From: Forficula auricularia
Lineage: Eukaryota; Arthropoda; Insecta; Dermaptera; Forficulidae
Assembly: GCA_024734495.1 (NCBI GenBank)
Contig: JALMQS010000153.1
Coordinates: forward strand, 5,853,294-5,917,293
DNA: 64,000 nt
Direction: 5' to 3'
Shown here: one piece after another, positions 53,366 through 64,000 of the stretch
Layout: each line of letters begins with the position of its first letter
Position numbering within the stretch: the first letter of the stretch is position 1
The notes under the pieces: generated by a model
Database searches by the model: none
What the model was told of the DNA's origin: nothing
The model's input: the letters and a program-made list of their open reading frames with translations, nothing else
Position numbers and translations under genes: made by a program

Positions 53366-53429
53366 AAAATTAAAATATGAATTGTTTTTATTATTTTTTT
53401 AACCATTTTCAAGAACTCTTCATCACATA

Positions 53430-54352
53430 AGGTCAGGTGGGGTAACTGGGCAAGCTTCTTTTGTTTTCCCAAGGATAGTACTCCATATTTTAGTCTATAA
53501 CTAAGCTTCCTCACAATTTATAGATCTCGTGACTATATTAATTGAAAGATAAAATTTTCTTCAAATAATCATGATACTTTCAACATTTGATTATTCAAAA
53601 TTTTGGAATTATCTCAAGTTGAATGTAAAGTTTTGCGGTTGGCCCAGTTAAACGCGTTGTGGGGTAATTGGACCAGTCCAGCCTATTTGCTGTTTTTTTA
53701 ATTTTTAACATCTTTTGAGCAGTTGGACATGTTCCCCTATCCCTCAAGGCCCTGGCCGTAGGTAGAATTAGTCTCATTTGTATATGGATTAAAAATAATC
53801 AAAGATGTAAGCGATTCGGGGTAATTGGGCCCTGACTAGGCTGGCCCAGTTGCACCAAGACCTCTATTTTTTTTATTCTATTGAATTTTTTAAGGTAGAT
53901 AAGTTTAAACGCCAAGTATAATTTTTACAATCGATTTTTATTACAGAAAATACAAAAAAAGTATCATAAATCAAACAAGTAAACAAAATAATTTCATTTT
54001 ACCCATTGAAATAAAATTAAATAAGTTCCTTATGCTTAAGAAAGCCTTAATTAAGTACTTACTCAAGTCTCAATATTTTCAAGGAACTGGGTAAGGCAAC
54101 TAGGTAAGAAGTAAGCACATAACTAGGTAAATAAGTAAATAAGTAAATTAACTAAGTACTTAAGTATAAAATTAACTAATTACTTAAGTATAAAATAAAC
54201 TTAAAGAAATTTCTCTAATTCAGGAACACTGAAAATTTCCGACCAATATGAAAAAGTGAATTGCGCTAAAAAAATGCGGTAAAATTAAAAAGCTCTAGGG
54301 TTACAGGACCCCTGGCCCAGTCGCCCCCGCCCCCAGTTACCCCACCTGACCT
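53430..54352. mobile_element. DNA element with AGGTCAGGTGGGGTAACTGGG ends
   Basis: The left end is AGGTCAGGTGGGGTAACTG and the right end its complement. At least 20 bp pair perfectly, and TA flanks both. The interior repeats 'ggcccagtt' words and encodes nothing. At 923 bp with TA duplication it looks like a Tc1/mariner-type non-autonomous element. Confidence 0.75.
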
Positions 54353-54354
54353 TA

Positions 54355-55229
54355 CCTAATTAAAATGTGATATCAACAACGAGTTCACACGTCCACCTCA
54401 TGGGGATCTTAATTTAATCCAAAAGAAATCTTTTAGTGAAATCAATATACCGAGCTCTATTAACCGAGTAATTGTTTTTATAACAGATAAAAACAGCAGG
54501 CCATATTATTATCACCTCCTTTATAATCTTTTGTTTCTTATTTATCCTTGATGGATCTGATTTGGCTGATTACCCGCAGGTATCGATTAGATTAATGGGG
54601 AAAAGAGAGGGGTATAAAACAAAACCATTACATTGCATAGCTCGTAAATTAATAAAATATTGATTGCTGATTAATCAAAATGAAAAATGAAATTCCTCGA
54701 AAAAAAAGATAAATCAATTATTTTAATAAAATATCTGTCTATTAAGTAATTGTCGTTTGAAGGAGATGGTGAACTCTCCAAGGTCTTGTCTAGTTACTAA
54801 TCTTCCCCACTGGGAGGTTCATTAACGCCTAGAAAAGCCCTTGTGAATGATTAATTAACGACCTACTTAAACATTCGATATATATAATAATGGAATTATT
54901 CAATTTATTCTATAGTATGTATTCTTTAAGGATGATTGGTTAGGTGTGACGCGAAACACCCTACCATTCACACAATATCCTTCAATATAACATATTGTCC
55001 TTTTCTATAATGAAACTTGAATTAGAAATTTTCAAAAAAAATAGGGTCGGCGTTTATTCTAGGAATATCACACAACAACTGTGAAATTATAAAAATTCAT
55101 TAAACAGGTCGACAATTTTTTTTTCCTTGTCCTAAGATTTATTTCATGATTTTTCTATTCATTGTGCTTCAAAATAAAGGAAAAATACCTATATTCCATA
55201 TAAAGTTTGCTTTTGTAGAGGTTATAATT
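54355..55229. other. No gene; short dispersed repeat at 54927-55015
   Basis: 54927-55015 ('tccttcaatataacatattg', 'aacaccctaccattcacaca') resembles 58786-58880. Its class is unknown. Nothing else was recognised. Confidence 0.3.
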
Positions 55230-55433
55230 ATAATAAACGAGAAAAAGGCCATTTTGACCTATTTTCGAGACTCATTAGATATTAGACAGCAATATTTGAA
55301 ATCACAAGATTTTGTTGACATAATAAAAAACAGTTTCCTCTTTGATTTTCAAATTACCACTTTTTTTTTATTTTAGGTTAAAAATAAAATGAGAGAGTCT
55401 TCTGTTTTTAAATAAAATAATTTTTAATTATTT

Positions 55434-55480
55434 CTAGAGACTATTGTTTCGAAGGCATTGCCTTCATCATCACTCTATCA
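55434..55480 (-). ncRNA. Hammerhead ribozyme motif with altered core
   Basis: On the minus strand: GTGATGA (C changed to G at the first core position), stem II TGAAGGCAATGCCTTC, GAAA, CAATAG, GTC. Stem II is perfect, but the core change at C3 probably reduces cleavage. Confidence 0.55.
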
Positions 55481-55696
55481 CAAATATTTCATTATTTAGT
55501 TACAAATTAGTTACAAATTAAGATTTATACATTGAAAATTTTGAAAATTTGTCTTTTTCTTCATGTTTCCTCTTGGGGATTAGAATGTAAATGGAGCAAT
55601 ATCTGGGTTACTCTTTTGTTTAGGCTTTTTGTAAAGAGTTTTACCTGAATGAATGGAATGCTTTTAAAAATGGGTCATTGATAATTTATAGTTTTT

Positions 55697-56412
55697 AACC
55701 GACTTCAAAAAAGGAGGAGGAGGTTCTCTATTCGACTGATTTTTTTTTATGTTACCTCATATCTCCGCCAATTGTCAACCGATTTTGAAAATTTTTTTTG
55801 CATTGGGTCCAGTCTAGCTTCCGATTGGTCCGATTTTTTTTCGTTTTTTTTTCATAGGTATTAGACCTTTTTTATTAGGTTTGTTTAGACCTAACCTCTT
55901 TGTTTATGAACCGATTTCGATGGTTCTTTTTTTATCCGAAAGGGGGTGTCTTAGGGATGGTGTCATATTAATTTGGTAAAGTTCTGATGATATGATCACT
56001 ATTAATAACATCACTAAAAAGAGAAAAATAAAAATAATTTTTAAGAAAAAAATAAAACCGACTTCAAAAAATTAAATGCAACAAATAAAATACACTAAAA
56101 GGTATAAAATAATTATTATCTTATTTAGTTACAACTAAACGACGAAATATTAACATGAAATTACTTTTTGAAGTTGGTGCCAAACATATACCTTTTATGA
56201 ATCGAACTCGACGGATCTTACTTAGTACGTTTGGCGGGTACGCTCGCTTATAGGTATAGTTTGTTTGGTACCGACTTCAAAAAGTAATTTCATGTTAATA
56301 TTTCGTCGTTTAGTTGTAACTAAATAAGATAATAATTATTTTATACCTTTTAGTGTATTTTATTTGTTGCATTTAATTTTTAGAAGTCGGTTTTTATTTT
56401 TTCTTAAAAATT
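55697..56412 (+). mobile_element. CCGACTTC-family element 5
   Basis: The leader unit (55697-56058) and palindromic unit (arms 56060-56190 and 56270-56395) are both present. They are clean-edged within the 3' region of the PLE. It is the most complete copy and one of the youngest insertions here. Confidence 0.7.
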
Positions 56413-57372
56413 ATTTTTTCATTTAAAGATTCAAGTGGGCTTTTTTCCAAGGAATTTAAAATTTCTATGGATTCTTTTAAAGAAAGAATTAAGGGGTCAT
56501 TGACTTCTTTGATCAATTTAATTTTGGATTGATCTGGAAAACTATGATTATTAGCATTTAAATGCTCTGCAAATGCATAATTTTAAATTTTAATTTGTAG
56601 GCCGTCTTGTGTTCATTGATCCTAATGGAGAAATTTCTTTCTGTTTTTCCTACTATATACAAGTTGAATTGCAATCTTGGCATGTCAATTTATATACACC
56701 GGATTTTTCATTTTCCGGAATTTTATCTTTAATTTGACTTAATTCACTTCCTAATGTATATGGTGATCTAAAGATTGTCGCGTACCCTAAAGATTTTAAT
56801 TTATGTTTTATTTTTTCGGACATCTTACCATAATATGGTAATATTAGTTTTGGCAGATCTTTAATTTGGGAATTTTGTGAATAGATTAAATTTAAATTTG
56901 ATTTTTGAATTTTACCTTTTAATATTTGATCTATTAAATTGCTTTCATAACCATTATTCATAGCTATTTCTTTAATTATCTCTAGTTCTGTTAAAAAATG
57001 CTCTTTCTTTAATGGGATACTATTTAAACGGTGGATCATTGAATGGAATGCTTCTAATTTATGTGACATTGGTCGACAACCATGTTGTGAATTACGGTAT
57101 CTGTAGATGTCTCTTTCCTATAAATTTCGAATGTGTGTTTATTTTTTTCAATTTTAATTTTAAGGTCTAAATAATTTAATGTTTTTTCTTTTTCTTTTTC
57201 TACGGTAAATTTGATTTTTTTCATATAATGAATTTATATGTTTTATGAATTTATTGAGAATTCTTTCAGTCCCTGTCCATAAGACAATCACCTCGTCAAC
57301 ATATCTATAATAATATTTGATATATTGAGAGAATTCGCACTTTATATTTAAAAATTGTTTTTCGACTTTCAA
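56412..57372 (-). pseudogene. PLE reverse transcriptase/endonuclease fragment
   Basis: The minus strand encodes YYYRYVDEVIVLWTGT (motif C; the usual YVDD reads YVDE) in 57372-57160. Then 57069-56653 gives SHKLEAFHSMIHRLNSIPLK, IKDKIPENEKSGVYKLTCQDC. The endonuclease continues in another frame with AFAEHLNANNHSF (about 56590-56550) and an SLKESIEIL block. Several frame shifts break it. The changed catalytic Asp and the frame shifts make it inactive. Confidence 0.8.
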
Positions 57373-57624
57373 CTAATAAATTACCACTTGTTTGTAACTC
57401 AATTAGAACTCACGTTATAACTAAAAAACAAAGACCATATGTTTATTATCCTTTATAATCACGTAGTTTTAATTTTTTTAGTTATAACTCGAGTTCTAAT
57501 TGAGCTAAAATCAAGTGGTAATTTGAAAATCAAAAAGGAAGCTGTTTTCTATTACGTCAACAAAATATTTTGATTTCAAATATTGCTGTTTAATATTTAA
57601 TGGGACTCGAAAATAGGTCAAAAT

Positions 57625-57720
57625 TTATTGCCCATTTCAAAATTTTTGGTCTACCGGTACGTCATCGAATTGTTTACAACGTACAGGTACGGTACTATAA
57701 AAAGGCTGGGAACCCCTGGT
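57625..57720. mobile_element. Solo hAT terminus
   Basis: 'ggtacggtactataaaaagg' then 'ctgggaacccctggtt' resembles the right end of the hAT at 47990-48030. Its partner was not found. Confidence 0.45.
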
Positions 57721-57797
57721 TTAGAGGTTTCGCAAGTTTAAGAACGAAATGGTCCATCATTTATAAAATGATGCTTTATAAAAATTTTAAGAAAAAA

Positions 57798-58290
57798 TAA
57801 AACCGACTTCAAAAAAATTAAATACACTAAAAGGTATAAAATAATTATTATCTTGTTTAGTTGCAACTAAACGACGAAATATTAACATGAAATTACTTTT
57901 TGAAGTCGGTGCCAAACAAACTATACCTATAAGCGAGCGTACCCGCCATACGTACTAAGGGCCGGTTGCATGACGCAAAGTAAATGCTAACCAAGGTAGA
58001 TGGTAAATGGAGGGGCTGGGATGGCCAATCAGATGACAGGAACTTTCAATGCCTGTCATCTGATTGGCCATCCTAGCCCCTCCATTTACCATCTACCTTT
58101 GGTTAGTGGTAAAAAGCATTTACTTTGCGAAATACAACCGGCCCTTAGTACGTTTGGCGGCTACGCTCGCTTATAGGTATAGATTGTTTGGCACCGACTT
58201 CAAAAAGTAATTTCATGTTAATATTTCGTCGTTTAGTTGTAACTAAATAAGATAATTATTTTATACCTTTTAGTGTATTTAATTTTTTTG
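57798..58290. mobile_element. CCGACTTC-family palindromic unit 6 with inner palindrome
   Basis: The outer arms (57798-57957 and 58145-58285) are inverted copies of each other. Unlike other copies, the centre is symmetric: 'cgtactaa' on the left, 'ttagtacg' on the right. Between them lies a second palindrome (57959-58144). Confidence 0.65.
57959..58144. mobile_element. 186-bp foldback MITE
   Basis: Arms GGGCCGGTTGCA... and ...CAACCGGCCC pair over about 85 bp with a 10-bp loop (AACTTTCAAT). It lies exactly at the centre of the unit. A direct target duplication is not visible. Confidence 0.75.
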
Positions 58291-58655
58291 AAGTCGGTTT
58301 TATTTTTTTCTTAAAAATTTTTATTTTTCTCTTTTTAGTGATGTTATTAATAGTGATCATATCATCAGAACTTGACCAAATTAATATTGCACCATCCCTA
58401 ATATACCCCCTTTCCAATAAAAAAAAGAATCATCGAAATCGGTTCATAAACAAAGAAGTTAGCCCTGAACAAACCTAACAAAAAAGGTCTAATACCTATG
58501 AAAAAAAAATGGGACTAATCGGAACGTAGACTGGACTAAATGCAAAAAAAATTTCAAAATCGGTTTACAATTGGCGGAGATATGAGGTAACTAGGCACAA
58601 AAAAAAAATTCAGTCGAATAGAGAACCTCTTCCTTTTTTTGAAGTCGGTTAAAAA
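58290..58655 (-). mobile_element. CCGACTTC-family leader unit, inverted
   Basis: Minus orientation of the leader: it ends 'tttttttgaagtcggttaaa' (58630-58650). With element 5 (55697) it forms the mirrored outer boundary of a 3-kb composite palindrome. Confidence 0.65.
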
Positions 58656-59236
58656 TAGGATATTTTCACAAAGCAAAACTTTACATACATATAACATTCT
58701 TACACACAAACATATGAGTCAAACAAATAACGTCTGTCTTTTCGGGTCAGAGGCTAAGAACGTAAAATAATTCAATGTAATTCAATTGATGGTTGTCTAG
58801 GGGGTATGTGACAAACCGCCCTGCCATTCACACACACAATATCCATCAATACTACCCGTCCTTTTCGAAAAGGGAACCACCTTATCAAAAATTGAATTTT
58901 TCTTTATATTAGCCACCTCAATTCGAATTCATCTACGATATGTATATTCGAATGCAATGCTTTAGGGATTATCGATTGCACTTAGCTTAATAGTAAAGAG
59001 AGAGACATCCCCAACCGACACTACATTATGTACTGTCTAAACGATTTAATCACTCTCACGGGATTTCTTTATAATTTAAAAGAAATTTAAATGTTTACTT
59101 AATTCATTGTGAATTACAGTCATTCTGGGTAACTTTGTCCATCCGCCTAACTTTGGCCCCATTTTCTAGCTTAAATCAAATACTACCTGGAGGGCTTATC
59201 TTCGCTCAATATTTTTTTTATTTTTTATTTTTTTAC
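58656..59236. other. No gene; dispersed repeat at 58786-58880
   Basis: 58786-58880 contains 'gccctgccattcacacacac', similar to 54927. Nothing else was recognised. Confidence 0.3.
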
Positions 59237-59938
59237 TATACCATACAGGGTATGGTCAAGTATTGTAATCGTGCATGAAAAAAGTGTTTTTTTTCCTTCT
59301 TTTTTTTCAAAATTTCTCAAAAACAGCTGAAACTATTTCGATTAAAAAAATTGAGCGAAACCGTGGAATTTTGCTCTACAAAAAAGCCCTAATAAATGGA
59401 CATCAAAAAAATTATATTTTTCGAGATAATAATTTTTTTGTCAAAATTTCTGTTAGTCTGTGCGTTACCAAATTTTGTGGACGAGCTAGCTAAAAAACTA
59501 GTGGGAAATTCAAAAACAAATTTCACACGTAGTTTTGGTCCATTGAGATTAAGAGCTGATTAGATTTTGGTGCATATCGACCTAAAATTAAGGGGGGTGG
59601 AGGGGGGGGGTTAAAAATAAAAAATCTAGGTCGTTTGAGCAAACTCAACCAAATTTTGTATACATAATCAGTGAGTCTCCAGAAGTGTAAAAATGCAAAA
59701 ACTAACCGTTCAAAATGGGGGGGGGGAGGGTCAAAAAATGAATATCTTGGCTCTTGTACCAAATTTTGTATACATAATCAGTGGGTCCCCAGAAGTTCAA
59801 AAATGCAAAAACTAAACCCCCTCCCTACATGATTATAATTAATTTTATTAAATATTAATGTAAGTGAGGGGCCAGGGTGTATGGTAAAGTCAAGTGGATG
59901 GCCACATCAGAACACGTCAGCTTATTTTTTATTTTAAT
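59237..59938 (+). mobile_element. E-family element, copy 1
   Basis: It starts 'ataccatacagggtatggtc', continues 'cgtgcatgaaaaaagtg', 'cacacgtagttttggtccat' and 'gatttggtgcatatcgac'-like sequence, and then two TGTATACA modules. The end is 'ccacatcagaacacgtcagc'. Two further copies lie within 3 kb. Confidence 0.65.
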
Positions 59939-60065
59939 CAAACACATGATTCATTTTTATTCAACCACCTGTTAATAATTAGTTTAATTAAAAAAACTAA
60001 CTATTTTGAAAAGTGAGATCTGGTTTTAAGTCGATTCTTCCATGTCTTCAGCACTATGGTTACTA

Positions 60066-60412
60066 ATAATAACACAGGTCGACAAAAATTTGTACCCGTA
60101 AACCTAACAATGGCTTCCAGTAGAGTTTCATAAGCTGATTTTCATACAATTTCTCGATTTTTTACAACAGGTCAGATTTTCGAGATATTATCGGTTAAAT
60201 TGACGAAAAAGGCCATTTTGACCTATTTTCGAGTCCCATTAGATATTAAACAGCAATATTTGCAATCAAAATATTTTATCACCGTAATAGAAAACAGTTT
60301 CCTCTTTGATTTTCAAATTACCACTTGTTTGTAGCTCAATTAGAACCCGAGTTATCAGTAAAAAACTAAGACTATGTTTTTATCTATGCTTATTGACCTT
60401 TATAATCACGTA
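60066..60412 (+). mobile_element. Foldback element (CTCGACAAAAATT family), half copy
   Basis: One arm only, from 'acaggtcgacaaaaatttgt' to 'tttataatcacgtaatttta'. The second arm is replaced by the E-family element at 60420. Confidence 0.6.
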
Positions 60413-60419
60413 ATTTTAA

Positions 60420-60962
60420 TTTGGTTGAGTTTGGTACAAGGGCTTAAATTTTTATTTTTTGACCCTACAACCATTTTGGGGGGATAGTTTTTGCATTTTT
60501 AGATTTCTGGGGTCCCACTGATTATGTATCCAAAATTTGGTTGAATTTGCTCAAATGGCCTGGATTTTTAATTTTTAATCCCCCCTCCACTCCCTTAATT
60601 TTGGGTCGATATGCATCAAAATCTTATCAGCTCTTAATCTCAATGGACCAAAACTACGTGTGAAATTTTGTTTCGGTATTCAGACTAGTTTTTGAGCTAG
60701 ATCCTCCACAAAAATTTGAAAAATGCACAGACTAACGGATAACCAGAATAACAGACATTTTGACAAAACAATTGTTATCTCGAAAAATATAATTTTTTCG
60801 ATGTTCACTTATTGGAGCTTTTTTGTAGAGCGAAATGCCATGGTTTCGTTCAATTTTTTTAATCAAAATAGTTCCAACAGTTTTTGAGATATTTCGGAAA
60901 AAAGAAGAAAAAAACACTTTTTTCATGCACGATTACAATACTTGACCATAACCCTGTATTGT
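60420..60962 (-). mobile_element. E-family element, copy 2 (minus)
   Basis: Reverse of copy 1: it contains 'ggtccattga' in complement, 'ccaaaactacgtgtgaaatt', and ends 'cttgaccataaccctgtatt'. The tail is cut at the foldback fragment. Confidence 0.6.
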
Positions 60963-61734
60963 AAAGTAAAAACAATCTGATAACGTTTATTTGAACAAGT
61001 CCAATCGTTTCGAGATAAATTCTCCTTTTTTTTCTAATTTCCGTTCTTTGTCAAAATTTTGGGGTTGGAAAAGTAAAAATTATGTCTTAGGTTAGTTGAC
61101 CAAGATTGTTATACATATATAAATATAAATAAATACAAATCTTTTATATAAAAAAATCTTAAAACGTTTATTTAAACCCAAAACGTTACGGTGAAAAATC
61201 CTCCCTTTATCAATGGAATTTTCAGAAAATATAGTATACCGAGGTTTGAAAAAGTTTTCACTTTTCCTCTCCAATTTCTAACTAATGAAGAAACTTGAAA
61301 ATAAAGTTAACAACTTCATATTAACTAAATGGATAAACTTAATGGAAACTATGTTTCTAAAGTAAAATAAAATAAAGAGGGTCGAACTAGATTGAAGAGG
61401 GCGGAAATTATCAATCTGAAAATAGTAGTTGTTTTGCTAATTACTATCGGAGTTGGAGAGACTATTTAGGCCAGCCAGGCTCGCTTGCTCGCCAACTCTC
61501 GGATATATATTGCATGATTAATGACCTAACGTCACTAAACCACAAAATATGCCATCACTAGTTGGTACTACACGAGAAGAGGGGCGAGGCGGATATATGC
61601 CAGGGCTTGCAATAGGTGGGGGGGGGGCATGGATAATCAAGATGAATGACATCCACTAATGAAAATAAATTAATCGAATTACGTATATCTCCCATTCTTC
61701 CTCCTATCCACCTCTATGTATTTATATTTTTTAC
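60963..61734. other. No gene; possible PLE remnants at 61000-61260
   Basis: 'ccaatcgtttcgagataaat' and 'aaacccaaaacgttacgg' recall GAAACGT-type PLE repeats. The evidence is weak. A G-run lies at 61615-61625. Confidence 0.3.
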
Positions 61735-62298
61735 TTTACCATACAGGGTATGGTCAAGTATTGTAATCGAGCATGAAAAAAGTGGGTTTTTTTTCTTCTT
61801 TTTTTCGAAATATCTCAAAAACGGCTTAAACTATTTTGATTAAAAAAATTGAGCTAAAACATGGCATTTCGCTCTATAAAAACAACTCTAATAAGTAAAC
61901 ATCAAAAAAATTATATTTTTAGAGATAATAATTCTTTTGTCAAAGTGTCTGTTAGTCTGTCTGGTTGTCTGCTGTCCGTTGAGTCTGTGCGTTACCAAAA
62001 CTAGTGTGAATATCGAAACCAAATTTCACACATAGTTTTGGTCCATTGAGATTAAGAGCTGATTAGATTTTGGTGCATATCGACCCAATATTAATCGGGG
62101 GTGGAGGTGGTTAAAAATTAAAAATCTAGGCCGTTTGAGCAAACTCAACCAAATTATGTATACATAATCAGTGGGACACCAGAAGTATAAAAATGCAAAA
62201 ACTACCCCCCCCCCCTACATGATTATAAATAATTTTAGGGGCCAGGTTGTATGGTAAAGTCAAGTGGATGGTCACACCAGAACACGTCAGCTTATTAT
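61735..62298 (+). mobile_element. E-family element, copy 3
   Basis: Same start ('ccatacagggtatggtcaag') and same end ('acaccagaacacgtcagctt') as copy 1, with one TGTATACA module instead of two. The module number therefore varies between copies. Confidence 0.65.
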
Positions 62299-62338
62299 TC
62301 ATAAAAACAAAGAATTCAAAGTTCATCTTCCAGTAGTA

Positions 62339-62436
62339 TCCCAGGTAACCACAACATCCTAAGAATATTCTGCGGATATTCTGCGGACATTTAAATCTTC
62401 TTAGAATATTCTGAGGATATTGTGTGTTACCTGGGA
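62339..62436. mobile_element. 98-bp MITE with CCCAGGTAAC ends
   Basis: Ends TCCCAGGTAACCACAA and TTGTGTGTTACCTGGGA, flanked by TA (62337-62338, 62437-62438). It is an internally shortened relative of 26892-27205. The 'agaatattctg' words are present. Confidence 0.75.
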
Positions 62437-62580
62437 TAATAATAAAACTTGAGAGAGATATGAGAGTAGGTTTCACAAAAAAAGAAATAAAACAAAATTG
62501 AGTTTTGAATTCAAAACTCAATTTGTTTTATTTCTTCTATTAATTTTATACCTATATCTTTGCTCCAAGTTTTTTTATTA
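62437..62580. repeat. Head-to-head PLE terminal-repeat tails
   Basis: 'aaaattgagttttgaattca' marks a palindrome centred on GAATTC. It consists of two copies of the tail that follows the hammerhead in the 30 kb elements, joined just where the hammerhead would start. The ribozyme itself is missing. Confidence 0.65.
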
Positions 62581-62582
62581 TT

Positions 62583-62900
62583 ATACCTAGCTGGCGACCG
62601 GGCCTTCGGCCCGGCGTCACCTAGCCCCTGGCGGGGAGCGTCTCGTTCATACCAATTTATATAATTGAAATTTAAAATCTTACTGTAAGTATCGAAAGAA
62701 TGTGCTGAATGAAATTGATTCAAAAATAAGAGGAAGAATAAAGGAAAGATTTATTTAACACATTGCCTAAGCAGCGATCCAATATCTGACCAATCAGAAT
62801 CGTTCTAATAATTTAACGCTTTGGCATTGGCTATGCACTGGCCAATCAGATCGTTTCCACACACATATATATCCACATACTTTTCTCATTTTATATATAT
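62583..62900 (+). repeat. AGCTGC-like element, short
   Basis: It begins 'acctagctggcgaccgggcc' with a short hairpin (GGGCCTTCGGCCC) and ends 'atttatatatatagattaaa'. It resembles short copies of the AGCTGC-end group with 'tatagat' tails. Confidence 0.4.
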
Positions 62901-62950
62901 AGATTAAAATGTTTCACCTAAAACCAACACCTAACTCCTTAAAAGTTATT
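62901..62950 (+). repeat. PLE 5' signature fragment
   Basis: 'gtttcacctaaaaccaacac' then 'ctaactccttaaaagtt' matches 30965-31005. It is cut by mariner 3 at 62957. Confidence 0.5.
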
Positions 62951-62956
62951 CATATA

Positions 62957-63824
62957 AGAGGTCTGTAACTTTAAAATGCGGGTTTTTTCAATAAAAATAC
63001 TCCATAACTTAGAAAAAATGGAAAAATAAATTTTATTCAAAATATCGGCCCTTGCTTTCTGCACATTTTTAACATCTAGTAGGCAAATTATGGATGCCAT
63101 TGCAAAAGAATTGAAAGTCCCGTGAGCAAAACCAGTCGTCGAGCCATTTTTGGATGTCATCATTAGAATGGAAATGCTGCTCGGCAAGTGCGTATACCAT
63201 AGATGAAAACAGGTGGTAGTCGGAAGAAGCAAAATCTGGGGAGTATATTTTTCATCCAAGTGCTATCAGACTGTCCACCAGTTTTGCTGGATGCGTTGTC
63301 ATGCAGCGAAATCACCTTCCCATGCCTTCGAGCCCATACTGTTCTTTTTTCGATCAACGTATGATTCAAATTAATCATTTGTTGTCGGTAGCAATCCGTA
63401 TTAACTGTTTCGCCAGGTTTCAGCAACAATTCGGTATCTTCAAACTGTTTCAGTCGATTTTCACGTTTTTTTTGTCACTGACATTGAAATAACCGCTTCT
63501 GAATCGTTGAAACCACCGTTCGCAAGTGTCCGCAGATAGAGTATCTGCACCGTATCTTTCCACAAGTATTCGATTTGCTTCTGCTGCATTTTTCTTCTGA
63601 TTGAATAAGAAAATCAGCACGTGCCGCAAATGCTCTTTGTTTGCCTCAAATCTCGACATGTTTACCACCTAAAAAAAGTACTCTACTAACTCTTAACCGT
63701 TTAAACAAATATGATGTTTTGAAGCTTTCTGTCATAGCTACAAAACGACATATTGGCCAGAATCTATAGGCTTTGTGGGCCATCTATTTGAAAACCCCCC
63801 CGCATTTTAAAGTTACAGACCTGG
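62957..63824 (-). mobile_element. mariner element 3
   Basis: The left end AGAGGTCTGTAACTTTAAAA and the right end, complemented, CCAGGTCTGTAACTTTAAAA, are flanked by TA (62955-62956, 63825-63826). At 868 bp it has internal deletions. Confidence 0.85.
63005..63660 (-). pseudogene. mariner transposase pseudogene
   Basis: The minus strand encodes an N-terminal region MSRFEANKEHLRHVLIFLFN, ANRILVERYGADTLSADTCE, RWFQRFRSG. After a deletion come KPGETVNTDCYRQQMINLN, EKRTVWARRHGKV and LHDNASSKT. The third-Asp segment is deleted. The C-terminus (GIHNLPTRC, then GRYFE) is visible in another frame. It lacks at least two catalytic segments. Confidence 0.85.
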
Positions 63825-63826
63825 TA

Positions 63827-64000
63827 TATATCAACAAAGGTCTGCTAAATTTAGCAATTGAAAAGTTGTACTTACGTATTATTGAGTAGGTAATATTCTG
63901 ATTGGTACACCCAATTAAAGTAGAAATTTCTAACTAAAAAAAAAATCTATAACATCAAAGTTTTTTGCTACATAGTCAACTAAATTTTTCCGGAAAGCAA
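63827..64000. other. No feature recognised
   Basis: Short AT-rich end of the window. Confidence 0.4.

Larger units (their letters stand above)
55361..57375 (-). mobile_element. PLE fragment inserted in a foldback element
   Basis: On the minus strand, in order: reverse-transcriptase end (57372), endonuclease remnant (56653-56412), then, interrupted by a CCGACTTC element, the 3' region with a hammerhead (55434-55480). The 5' part of the element is missing, as is usual for truncated retroelements. Confidence 0.65.
55230..57622. mobile_element. Foldback element split by a PLE insertion
   Basis: 55230-55360 and 57376-57622 are the two halves of a foldback element like 42265-43130. Both carry the block 'ttttcaaattaccac' or its continuation 'ttaccacttgtttgtaactc'. 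A PLE fragment at about 55361-57375 lies between them. The outer left end is missing. Confidence 0.6.

Overview
This window is eukaryotic and almost certainly from an insect. It is very AT-rich. The coding signal from ordinary genes is limited to one strong exon, one small candidate exon and one pseudogene. The strong exon (8592-8870, + strand) has good splice sites and encodes part of a laminin-G (LNS) domain of a neurexin. An 81-nt candidate exon about 23 kb downstream (31942-32022) is also flanked by AG and GT and keeps the same phase. The simplest reading is that most or all of the window is intron of a neurexin-1-type gene on the + strand, filled with mobile DNA. No bacterial features, rRNA, true tRNA genes or CRISPR arrays were seen.

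The rest is a nested graveyard of transposable elements. The main one is a Penelope-like retroelement (PLE) at 21757-24882. It has an uninterrupted 820-residue reverse transcriptase/GIY-YIG endonuclease gene, a hammerhead-ribozyme-like sequence in the 3' region, and direct plus inverted copies of its terminal repeat. Other PLE pieces are scattered at about 0.5-2.2, 3.5-3.8, 9.8-10.6, 16.6-16.9, 26.6, 29.3-31.0, 33.9, 36, 41.9, 43.9-44.2, 46.2, 50.4-50.9, 52.0-52.8, 55.4-57.4 and 62.5 kb. Many are head-to-head (inverted) pairs that carry a hammerhead motif on each arm.

Other layers include Helitron-like elements (9.0, 12.2, 14.1, 15.6, 17.8-20.7, 21.6 kb), three mariner elements with TIRs and TA duplications (0.5-1.8, 48.4-49.3, 63.0-63.8 kb), a Tc1 fragment (37.0 kb), and hAT elements with exact 8-bp target duplications (43.4-44.4 and 47.0-48.0 kb). 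There are also foldback/MITE families, 3' ends of LINE retrotransposons, tRNA-derived and LINE-dependent SINEs, and a degraded Ty3/gypsy-type gag-protease remnant (18.0-19.5 kb). A family with the signature CCGACTTCAAAAA occurs at 5.1-7.2, 37.3-37.8, 38.9-39.6 and 55.7-58.7 kb.

At 46.9-48.4 kb a degenerate copy of a lola-type BTB-domain coding sequence is split by a hAT element. A mariner element abuts its 3' end.

Insertion order can be read at several places: a SINE inside a foldback element (42.5 kb), a CCGACTTC element inside a PLE inside a foldback element (55.2-57.6 kb), a minisatellite MITE and a PLE foldback inside a hAT element (43.4-44.4 kb), and a SINE inside a LINE (52.9 kb). Coordinates of repeat edges are by eye and may be off by several bases unless a target-site duplication fixes them.
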